The notes under the pieces were generated by a model that did not search any database, had not been told where the DNA came from, and saw nothing but the letters and a program-made list of their open reading frames with translations. DNA of 36,076 bases from a virus, in the IMG/VR virus record IMGVR_UViG_3300028383_000197, positions 1 through 36,076 of that record; one strand, written 5' to 3'. This document shows positions 22,639 to 28,755 of the stretch, one piece after another. Position numbers and translations under genes: made by a program. Position 1 is the first letter of the stretch. Every line of letters starts with the position of its first letter.

Positions 22639-22943
22639 TATTGTGCCCGCTTTGCGGTTTTAAATTCTCTTCTGCTGTACAAGAAGTATTCGATGTGACT
22701 CAATAGATCATATGCTGCATCTGTTATGCCGCTGTTCGCGGCCATATCGAATAAACACTGTTCACAGACGATGTAATCCCGAAGGTCTATCGCAACAGTT
22801 ATGCCTTTGAGTCCCTCACGGCTCACTTGACGTTCTATCTGCTGTGCTAATTCTTGTGCTCTCTCTCGGCCATCTCTCCGCAGAGATAAAACCAACAGCC
22901 CATACTGCATCGGGTCTAGAGGTATTGTGTACACCTGATTCAT
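22638..22943 (-). CDS. hypothetical protein
   Basis: 101 aa, starting MNQVYTIPLDPMQYGLLVLS. A helical RRDGRERAQELAQQIERQV region and a VCEQCLFD Cys pair. No family. Start overlaps the upstream stop by 4 bases and its stop overlaps the coiled-coil start by 1 base, so it is mid-operon. Confidence 0.6.
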   Translation of the reverse strand: MNQVYTIPLDPMQYGLLVLSLRRDGRERAQELAQQIERQVSREGLKGITVAIDLRDYIVCEQCLFDMAANSGITDAAYDLLSHIEYFLYSRREFKTAKRAQ

Positions 22944-23314
22944 GCATCTTCATACGATGCTAACTGTCTTAAGTCTTCCGTGCCAGAATACTCTGCGACA
23001 AGACCGATGATGCGCAGATGCATCTCTGACGACGCATCAAGTTCTCCAAGCGGACGGTTCAAATATTCTTTGACGCCGAGTATCGACCACTCTAGAGGAT
23101 CTTCGCCGTTCAATGACCGGGCAAATGTTTCAAGAACGTGTTCTCTTGTTGTTCCAACAACAACACCGACTGTTTTTAGTTCACCCGTCACAATGTGGCG
23201 AAACACCATTGTGATCTGCTCTCCGTCAACACACTCTTGGCAAACCTCGTCTGATGACTCAAGCGCCGCACCGCACTGGTCGCACGTGTGCAGCGCGGTG
23301 AAATCAAATGACAC
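22940..23314 (-). CDS. zinc-ribbon protein
   Basis: 124 aa with a GTG start. CDQCGA (about 11) and CQEC (about 25) make a zinc ribbon; the rest (QITMVFRHIVTGELKTVGVV and a helical tail) is not recognised. It follows the 47-aa gene by 3 bases and overlaps the next gene (ATGA). Confidence 0.6.
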   Translation of the reverse strand: MSFDFTALHTCDQCGAALESSDEVCQECVDGEQITMVFRHIVTGELKTVGVVVGTTREHVLETFARSLNGEDPLEWSILGVKEYLNRPLGELDASSEMHLRIIGLVAEYSGTEDLRQLASYEDA

Positions 23315-23317
23315 GGT

Positions 23318-23461
23318 TTACTCTGTTATCGGTGCATCGACGATGCCGGTGATGACCATGATCTTATACAGGTGCTCTTCGGCGCGATCCTGATCTCCGT
23401 CAAGATACGCGTCTTTTGCCAGCTCCATCAATTCTTTCACGCGCTTTTCTGTGGGAGACAT
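23318..23461 (-). CDS. small helical protein
   Basis: 47 aa: MSPTEKRVKELMELAKDAYL, then DGDQDRAEEHLYKIMVITGI. Two amphipathic helices, resembling a single TPR-like hairpin. Its ATG directly follows the TAA of the upstream gene. Function unknown. Confidence 0.55.
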   Translation of the reverse strand: MSPTEKRVKELMELAKDAYLDGDQDRAEEHLYKIMVITGIVDAPITE

Positions 23462-23800
23462 TTACAGCGTCTGCTGCATTGCGCCAACACGATCACCGAT
23501 CTCAACCTCAAAGCCCACGGACTTGAAGAAATCGATGGCTTCGTTGAATGTCTCTGCATCAAGCGCCCACTTATACTCATCCGAGTCCCACGATGCATGT
23601 GTTTCAAAGCCCTCCGAGAACTCGAATGATGGAACCTCTGTGTCGCTTTCTAACTCGTCCGTGTTTGGCCCGTCGTCGGCAGACCACGGCATGTACTTGA
23701 TGTACTGTTTTGCTTCATACGGTGAATCGATATACACCTTCTCACCGAAACGTGTCTCTACGATCTCTTCCGCTACGATTGTTAACGTATCTTCTGTCAT
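23462..23800 (-). CDS. hypothetical acidic protein, first gene of a five-gene operon
   Basis: 112 aa from ATG 23800 (MTEDTLTIVAEEIVETRFGE), chosen over GTG 23806 because it is 27 bases from the TATA box. Very acidic, aromatic-rich centre (YIKYMPWSADDGPN) and a C-terminal NEAIDFFKSVGFEVEIG resembling a small alpha/beta module. No family. Confidence 0.65.
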   Translation of the reverse strand: MTEDTLTIVAEEIVETRFGEKVYIDSPYEAKQYIKYMPWSADDGPNTDELESDTEVPSFEFSEGFETHASWDSDEYKWALDAETFNEAIDFFKSVGFEVEIGDRVGAMQQTL

Positions 23801-23822
23801 ACACACACTGTATGCACTATGA

Positions 23823-23839
23823 GTATTTAATGGTTTCGA
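23823..23839 (-). promoter_or_regulatory. BRE/TATA promoter of the small-zinc-protein operon
   Basis: Reverse complement ATCGAAACCATTAAATA, 27 bases from ATG 23800. Serves the genes 23800 down to 22483. Confidence 0.7.
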
Positions 23840-23851
23840 TAAAATATGTGT

Positions 23852-24256
23852 TTAGTGTGCGCCGAAGGCAGACTCAAGCCGCTTCGCCATAGAGTCTGGA
23901 ATCGGGGCACTCTCTGCAATCTCTGCTGCGCGAGACGGGTCAACACCCATGTCTTCCCCTCGGTGCTTTGCTTCGTGCAAGAAACAATGGCAATTCGGGT
24001 TTGTCGTGTGGGAGGACGCGTCGTCAAACGACAGATCAAAAGTGTCGCTTGCGCGGTGCTTGTTCGTGTCATGCATATGCGCAAGACCGCACTCGGCGCA
24101 CTTGAACCCTGTCACACGGAAATCAGACGCCACCGCATCGAGCGCCTGGTGAAGACCAGAAGCATCGACAGATGTCTCGCCAGTGAACGTAACGAACGAT
24201 GGGATCGACTCATCCATCGTGTCTCGCTGTTCGGTGTCCGTAATTTGCTTATTCAT
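23852..24256 (-). CDS. hypothetical Cys/His-rich metal-binding protein
   Basis: 134 aa. Centre carries KCAECGLAHMHDTNKH and NCHCFLHEAKHRGED, many Cys/His residues able to bind zinc or iron. No family. Start supported by a perfect GAGGTGA Shine-Dalgarno site, with the promoter about 38 bases upstream, so a short leader of about 10 bases. Confidence 0.65.
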   Translation of the reverse strand: MNKQITDTEQRDTMDESIPSFVTFTGETSVDASGLHQALDAVASDFRVTGFKCAECGLAHMHDTNKHRASDTFDLSFDDASSHTTNPNCHCFLHEAKHRGEDMGVDPSRAAEIAESAPIPDSMAKRLESAFGAH

Positions 24257-24260
24257 ATTT

Positions 24261-24267
24261 TCACCTC
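24261..24267 (-). promoter_or_regulatory. Shine-Dalgarno site
   Basis: GAGGTGA on the minus strand, 4 bases before ATG 24256. Confidence 0.6.
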
Positions 24268-24288
24268 ATCGTACTGTTATGTGCCATC

Positions 24289-24308
24289 TTATTTAAGTGT
24301 TTCGGTTA
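24289..24308 (-). promoter_or_regulatory. BRE/TATA promoter with embedded stop codon
   Basis: Reverse complement TAACCGAAACACTTAAATAA; the TAA is the stop of the rIIB-like gene upstream. Confidence 0.75.
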
Positions 24309-25061
24309 TTCATGGCGATTTTTCATATACATCCAGAATGGCACATCCGGATGATATTCATATCGATCAAGTAACCACCGCGCTTTCGACAAGAATGTTA
24401 TCTCGATCTCTGTGAGTGTGTAAACCGTGCCATTGATTTTCACTTCAACATCTTGCGTATCACTATCATCGCGCAGTTGTACAAGCTGATATGACCGGTC
24501 TGACTTCACGGCCTCATTATTGACGCGCATATAGTCTGGCTCTTCTATATCATCTTCTTTTGAATATATAGATGCGCTCCAATCTAAAAAGTAGTAATCG
24601 TCGATTACCCACCCGGTGCTCGATATAGATATGCGCATTCTGTGTTCTTCGTCAAATGTCTTGTATAATACATTTATTATGTGTTGACGCACCTGAAATT
24701 TCAACACCATCTCATGCACGGCTCGCAGTGTTGTATATACCCCGCGCTCCCTGGCGGCTTTGATACCATTGAGCAACCGTTCTGCGCGACGTCCATCCAC
24801 GATCACCGTTATGTCATCGACGCTCAAGTAGTATGAGATGTTATCGTCTGCTCGAAGTACTGAAATGCGTGTACCGTCATCGTCGAACACCAACGCCTCA
24901 TCCCCGTCGAGGAATGCATACAGCTCATCGATGTACAGCAGATAGTTCTCTGGCGTTGCGCTTTTTATTTCCGGCTCACCATCATCCCAGACAAGCAAGA
25001 ATGATTGTAGTTCGCCGGTTTGCTTGTCGTAGTTCTTGTCAACGATTTCGTATGATCTCAT
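24306..25061 (-). CDS. rIIB-like protein, copy 1
   Basis: 251 aa. Residues about 124-165 (VRQHIINVLYKTFDEEH to GWVIDDYYFLDWSASIY) and 209-230 (INGTVYTLTEIEITFLSKAR) align with residues 106-148 and 187-208 of the protein at 31452-32420. Both resemble, from memory, the NVRRAVEKY and nearby region of phage T4 rIIB, and both genes accompany a GHKL ATPase like rIIA. Begins in an ATGA overlap with the 90-aa gene. A two-component rII-like system is the best guess; it is inferred from the pairing more than from raw similarity. Confidence 0.55.
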   Translation of the reverse strand: MRSYEIVDKNYDKQTGELQSFLLVWDDGEPEIKSATPENYLLYIDELYAFLDGDEALVFDDDGTRISVLRADDNISYYLSVDDITVIVDGRRAERLLNGIKAARERGVYTTLRAVHEMVLKFQVRQHIINVLYKTFDEEHRMRISISSTGWVIDDYYFLDWSASIYSKEDDIEEPDYMRVNNEAVKSDRSYQLVQLRDDSDTQDVEVKINGTVYTLTEIEITFLSKARWLLDRYEYHPDVPFWMYMKNRHE

Positions 25062-25330
25062 CTGTTGTATCCATCTGCGCGCTCAACCTTGATGTATCCG
25101 GCTGCGACAATCTCACCGTCGGGTGTCTCGATGCGCACATCAAGGTCGTACTGTCCTGTCCGGAATTTCCGGTGTATCTCTGTACGTGTGTTCACGATGG
25201 GAGAGTCCTTCCGCTCGAAGCCCGCTCGTATCGGTTGCCCATCAACCATCGCAACGACAGATGGTTCATGGTCGATCAGCGGCGGCTCTGCAGGTATCCA
25301 TCCCTTGCCCGCAAGCTCTTTGAGCGTCAT
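25058..25330 (-). CDS. small protein between rIIA-like and rIIB-like
   Basis: 90 aa: MTLKELAGKGWIPAEPPLID, then VVAMVDGQPIRAGFERKDSP and a beta-rich end (YDLDVRIETPDGEIVAAGYI). No family. Overlaps both neighbours by 4 bases (ATGA at 25327 and 25058), so all three are co-translated and probably form one complex. No counterpart is visible beside the second copy. Confidence 0.6.
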   Translation of the reverse strand: MTLKELAGKGWIPAEPPLIDHEPSVVAMVDGQPIRAGFERKDSPIVNTRTEIHRKFRTGQYDLDVRIETPDGEIVAAGYIKVERADGYNR

Positions 25331-26889
25331 CGAACCGCCTCCTGTATATCGACAATCATAGATTCTATATCGATGTGCTTCAGTTCTTCAACAGGGTCTT
25401 CACTCTCGTTGATCTCGTGCATCACACGCGCGACGTGTTGCTCAAACATCATCTTCAACTTCGACCCAAGCCATGTCCAGAACACGTCGTTCTGCTGTAG
25501 CCGATCTCTGTCAGATGTTGGCTCTGGCAGTGTAAGGTCGCCTGTTTCTTCGTGCGGGTCGAATGGTTCAAGTTCATCTTCTGGGACATATCTTGCCGCT
25601 CTACCAGCATCCATGCTATCCCATGTGCCATCATCGATGACAACACGTCTTTTGTGGGGACCGATCAAAACAACAACATCACCAGGAATATCATCCCCGT
25701 GTAGGTCACTTTTGGCGACGTAAGTGTGGGGGGGAAGCGGTGTAGAATCGGTTAAAATTTTATCATCTACAGCAATATCGCCAGCATGTGGGCCTTCGTC
25801 AACATATTGCCCGATGATGTCATTGTTTGATAACATGTCCTCAATGATCACACCGCTGCGCGCATCAAGTAACATTTGCTCATAGTCTGATCGCGGACAC
25901 GGCATCTTCCCCTCGTGTCCGTTGTCTGATACGATCACCTTTCCAGATTCATCGAGCAATCTGATGTCATACGGGAACGGTGCTTTGGATGTTGGGTTTC
26001 TATCGTTCCTGTCGATGGGCATAGACAGCAATAGCGTTGTGTCCTCTGCATCAATCGAACAGTGCGCTTCGAATGCACCGTCGATGCTCATTGAATATTT
26101 TGCTGTTGCTTCTGCATAATCATCTGTCAGATGCGCATCTCCCCAGTCCTCGTTGAATACCTCTTCGCCAGCCTCATCATACTCTCGGTATATCACCGGA
26201 ACCCGCATCCATTGGCTGTATGTCTCAACAGCGCCACGGATGTCAAATGTATCTTTCGGCGTCATCTGGAACGATGTTCCGTACTGATCATTTGGCATCT
26301 TTCCGATGATGGGCTCTGGACCAGCAAGCGATACATATGTCGAGAAGTTCTCATCTGTCTGACGAGAATGCGTCGTCATGACCATCGAATTATCGATACC
26401 GATGAGCTTCACGAAGCTGAGTGCACCCATACCGAACTGCCCAGAATACTGTCCGCTGTCTCTTGCGACAGAACTTCCGATACGGCGGAAGATATGATCG
26501 ATCTCTGCAGCGGCCATACCAACACCGTTATCTCGTATCGTGAGGGTATTGTCTGCTCGGTCCCACGTTACCTCTATGCGGGGCTCATACCCGTCGTCGA
26601 TACCATACAACGAGTCAACATTGAATGTCTCGGGTGCGTCGTCCTCGATAAACTCTTCGACACGCAAGCATGCTGTCTCAGCATTGGCGAGATATTCTCT
26701 GATCGTCGATTCCCAGGATTCATACAAATCATCAGCAACCTTGCGGATGAGATGTCGCATATCACCACTGAATGAAAGCGGCTCTGTTCCAAGCGGGTGT
26801 TCGTCTCCGGCAATACCAAGCTGTTTGTGTTCAACGACCGTCTTCCCTTCGTGGAATACCGGGTTGAAGTCATCGTGTTCGTTGCTCAT
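25327..26889 (-). CDS. rIIA-like GHKL ATPase, copy 1
   Basis: 520 aa. Bergerat ATP-binding fold (Hsp90/gyrase/MutL type): IREYLANAET (E65, N69), IRDNGVGM (120-125), GQFGMGALSF (150-155), then SFQMTP and a second domain with MRVPVIYRE. T4 rIIA has the same order (RELITNM, RDFGPGM, GGFGLG). It shares residue patterns throughout its first 350 aa with the 872-aa protein at 28746-31364 but lacks that protein's long C-terminal part. MORC- or TopoVIB-like ATPases are alternatives; the rIIB-like partner argues for rIIA. Leaderless: TATA 27 bases upstream. Confidence 0.75.
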   Translation of the reverse strand: MSNEHDDFNPVFHEGKTVVEHKQLGIAGDEHPLGTEPLSFSGDMRHLIRKVADDLYESWESTIREYLANAETACLRVEEFIEDDAPETFNVDSLYGIDDGYEPRIEVTWDRADNTLTIRDNGVGMAAAEIDHIFRRIGSSVARDSGQYSGQFGMGALSFVKLIGIDNSMVMTTHSRQTDENFSTYVSLAGPEPIIGKMPNDQYGTSFQMTPKDTFDIRGAVETYSQWMRVPVIYREYDEAGEEVFNEDWGDAHLTDDYAEATAKYSMSIDGAFEAHCSIDAEDTTLLLSMPIDRNDRNPTSKAPFPYDIRLLDESGKVIVSDNGHEGKMPCPRSDYEQMLLDARSGVIIEDMLSNNDIIGQYVDEGPHAGDIAVDDKILTDSTPLPPHTYVAKSDLHGDDIPGDVVVLIGPHKRRVVIDDGTWDSMDAGRAARYVPEDELEPFDPHEETGDLTLPEPTSDRDRLQQNDVFWTWLGSKLKMMFEQHVARVMHEINESEDPVEELKHIDIESMIVDIQEAVR

Positions 26890-26910
26890 ACTACAACGTA
26901 TACACGGCTA

Positions 26911-26927
26911 TAACATAAAGCTGTCGA
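26911..26927 (-). promoter_or_regulatory. BRE/TATA promoter of rII-like module 1
   Basis: Plus-strand TAACATAAAG then CTGTCGA. The TATA variant ACATAAAG recurs only at rII-like module 2 (31388-31395). Confidence 0.6.
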
Positions 26928-26947
26928 TTACCGATGCACGATAAAAA

Positions 26948-27472
26948 TCAGATATTCCAATTATTTCCGCCGAGCTTTCCGCCAAGGTCACGTCGAGCGA
27001 AGACATCTTCATCGTCCGGCATCTCTTCTCGTGGCGGGTTCTTTGGTTGTACGGTGCCGATAACCTCACAACCGTGGTTCTCTAACCACGCTTCCCACTT
27101 GTCGTGTGAGTGCCCGTGCGATTCGGTTCCGTATGCGGGCGCGGTGTCAGCGCGACGCTGCATGTTCCACTCGACATATGTAGACACTGGGATCATCGCC
27201 TCGCCAGCAGCCCACCGTTCCTCGCGTGTGTCCATCGGGATGGGGACCAGTAAGATCGGCTCCGACTCATCATATTTCTTTGGCGCTGGCGGAACAGTGT
27301 CAAACCGACCATCATCCGCGTCGGGTATCGGACGATACCCGCGAGGGAACATCGGTAACTTGAAATCATCGACCGTATCATCACCAGACGCGGAGATGCT
27401 ATCACCATCGATAGATTGTGTACCATTTCCGTTATCGCTATGATCAGAATCGTCGCCGTTGGTATCAGGCAT
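26948..27472 (-). CDS. hypothetical protein, probably 3' part of a frameshifted gene
   Basis: 174 aa, starting MPDTNGDDSDHSDNGNGTQS, a low-complexity acidic linker, then FPRGYRPIPDADDGRFD, a WAAGEAMIPVSTYVEW segment and a C-terminus ending GGNNWNI. No family. No promoter at its own start; the promoter lies upstream of the ORF starting at 27591, whose frame is one base off. A -1 shift near the shared codons (GAATTTCTC) would fuse them into about 214 aa. Confidence 0.65.
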   Translation of the reverse strand: MPDTNGDDSDHSDNGNGTQSIDGDSISASGDDTVDDFKLPMFPRGYRPIPDADDGRFDTVPPAPKKYDESEPILLVPIPMDTREERWAAGEAMIPVSTYVEWNMQRRADTAPAYGTESHGHSHDKWEAWLENHGCEVIGTVQPKNPPREEMPDDEDVFARRDLGGKLGGNNWNI

Positions 27473-27591
27473 GAGAGAAATTCGTTCTCACCGTACTCAT
27501 TCTCGGCGATCTGTTCTATCTCATCTCTGAACGAGTCGTTCAGCGCGTATTGCTTACCGTTGACCGTGACCGTTGTATTGTTGTTGTCCAT
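27193..27591 (-). CDS. ORF whose first 40 codons look like the true N-terminus of the next gene
   Basis: Starts MDNNNTTVTVNGKQYALNDS, 25 bases from its TATA box, and is plausible through ENEYGENEFLS. After that the frame turns into an Arg/Met/Ser-rich shadow of the 174-aa ORF. Hence probably a frameshifted gene (sequence error, decay or programmed shift). Confidence 0.45.
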   Translation of the reverse strand: MDNNNTTVTVNGKQYALNDSFRDEIEQIAENEYGENEFLSCLIPTATILIIAITEMVHNLSMVIASPRLVMIRSMISSYRCSLAGIVRYPTRMMVGLTLFRQRQRNMMSRSRSYWSPSRWTHARNGGLLARR

Positions 27592-27612
27592 ACTTTCTAT
27601 ACGCGGGCAGCT

Positions 27613-27628
27613 GTATTAAGAGTGTTGG
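27613..27628 (-). promoter_or_regulatory. TATA promoter of the MDNNN gene
   Basis: GTATTAAG with ACCAACAC on the BRE side (reverse complement), 25 bases from ATG 27591. Confidence 0.5.
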
Positions 27629-27644
27629 TCGTATCAAGACAGAT

Positions 27645-27878
27645 TCATAGATGTTGCTTTGCACGATCCTCTATCAGCGCGCGAACCTCCTCTTTCGACT
27701 CAGCGATTACACGAATCTCTTGCAGATCATCACTGTCGAGAAGTGTCACATATGCACGTGTCTTTTCGTCTTCCTCGACAAGTTCTAGCGCCCACTGCAC
27801 CTCGTTGCCCAATGCACCTCGATGGGCTCGCCACAACTGCACGCGTAGAATAACGTATGCGATTGCTCGGATAATCAC
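27645..27878 (-). CDS. hypothetical protein with N-terminal hydrophobic segment
   Basis: 77 aa, MIIRAIAYVILRVQLWRAHR, then an acidic region (LVEEDEKTRAYVTLLDSDD) and helix ESKEEVRALIEDRAKQ. Overlaps the stop of the two-TM protein upstream by 4 bases. Probably membrane-associated partner; function unknown. Confidence 0.55.
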   Translation of the reverse strand: MIIRAIAYVILRVQLWRAHRGALGNEVQWALELVEEDEKTRAYVTLLDSDDLQEIRVIAESKEEVRALIEDRAKQHL

Positions 27879-28105
27879 TGTTGTGCACCCCGGTTTCTGA
27901 ATCCATTTATCATCTCAAACAGCGCCCAATAAAAAATGCCGCCGAATGAGAGATACAAGATAAGCAACAGCACCGCGTACAGAGCATCAACGCCCGGCAT
28001 ACCATACATGTTGCTGATTGCAAAGCACACAGCCATTGCAGCGGCTGAAATAAAGTATGTCAAGCCGCTAAACGCGGCGATAGTCCATCGAAGTGTCTGC
28101 ACCAT
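27875..28105 (-). CDS. two-TM membrane protein
   Basis: 76 aa with two hydrophobic segments: about 7-32 (TIAAFSGLTYFISAAAMAVC) and about 41-66 (LYAVLLLILYLSFGGIFYWA), and a short basic tail. Could be a holin-like or accessory membrane protein next to the rII-like modules. Own consensus promoter 26 bases upstream. Confidence 0.65.
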   Translation of the reverse strand: MVQTLRWTIAAFSGLTYFISAAAMAVCFAISNMYGMPGVDALYAVLLLILYLSFGGIFYWALFEMINGFRNRGAQQ

Positions 28106-28127
28106 GTATACGTATGTGGCCGGCTGT

Positions 28128-28144
28128 TATTTAAGTCTTTCGGT
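28128..28144 (-). promoter_or_regulatory. BRE/TATA promoter of the two-TM gene
   Basis: Reverse complement ACCGAAAGACTTAAATA, full consensus. Confidence 0.75.
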
Positions 28145-28145
28145 G

Positions 28146-28490
28146 TCAAATCACGATATTGAGATCTCCCTCAATCAGCTCATCGAGCTTATCGATCACT
28201 TGTTGCGGAATGTCAATTAATTCTCGTGTCTCTTCGAGTGTGAGCCCGTTCCAGTATCTATCTTCGACAAGCGTCCACTCTCTCGCAGATGGAACAGTGC
28301 TATATGGAGATTGGCGCACTTTATAATGATATAGCGACCACTCATCGATACTTTCCCAGTATGAAAATGTAAACGTCTTTTTTATCATGGTCTTTTTATC
28401 ATCCGCCTGTGTGTTGAACTCGACTGAAAGCCGTGGTTCTCCAATAATTTTATCTTGCACAGCTTCGTTTGCAACGTCTGTGAGTTTCAT
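28146..28490 (-). CDS. hypothetical protein
   Basis: 114 aa, MKLTDVANEAVQDKIIGEPR, beta-rich middle (KKTFTFSYWESIDEWSLYHY) and helical end (LTLEETRELIDIPQQVIDKL). Overlaps the upstream membrane gene stop by 4 bases. No family recognised. Confidence 0.6.
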   Translation of the reverse strand: MKLTDVANEAVQDKIIGEPRLSVEFNTQADDKKTMIKKTFTFSYWESIDEWSLYHYKVRQSPYSTVPSAREWTLVEDRYWNGLTLEETRELIDIPQQVIDKLDELIEGDLNIVI

Positions 28491-28720
28491 GGAGACACCA
28501 ACCCGCCAACACCAAAGATGATACCATGAACAATGAATACGATTGTCTTCATATCATGCTGATCTTGTACTGGGTATGTTAAAAGCGGCCGTATAGATGG
28601 TCGATGTTCATGCAGTTTGCCGCGCTTGACCGACAGCCGATAGTACCCCTGATGTGTATCAAAGATAACCGTGGACATCTGTTTCGATGTGTTGTAATCG
28701 ATGCTGTCGATCTCTATCAT
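28487..28720 (-). CDS. small protein with C-terminal TM segment
   Basis: 77 aa from ATG 28720 (MIEIDSIDYNTSKQMSTVIF), 27 bases from a TATA box; an upstream extension is rejected because it runs antisense-like through the rIIA-like gene. Ends with MKTIVFIVHGIIFGVGGLV, a tail anchor. Coupled to the next gene by ATGA. Confidence 0.6.
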   Translation of the reverse strand: MIEIDSIDYNTSKQMSTVIFDTHQGYYRLSVKRGKLHEHRPSIRPLLTYPVQDQHDMKTIVFIVHGIIFGVGGLVSP

Positions 28721-28742
28721 ATATCGGTATATGCGTCGTGAA

Positions 28743-28755
28743 TACTTAAAGCTTG
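28743..28755 (-). promoter_or_regulatory. TATA promoter containing the rIIA-like stop codon
   Basis: Plus-strand TACTTAAAG; TTA at 28746-28748 is the reverse complement of the rIIA-like TAA stop. Centre 27 bases from ATG 28720. Confidence 0.55.

Noticed and set aside
24833-25723. 296-codon plus-strand ORF
   Set aside because: Runs through the rIIA/rIIB-like operon antisense and has Arg/Cys/Ser-rich shadow composition.
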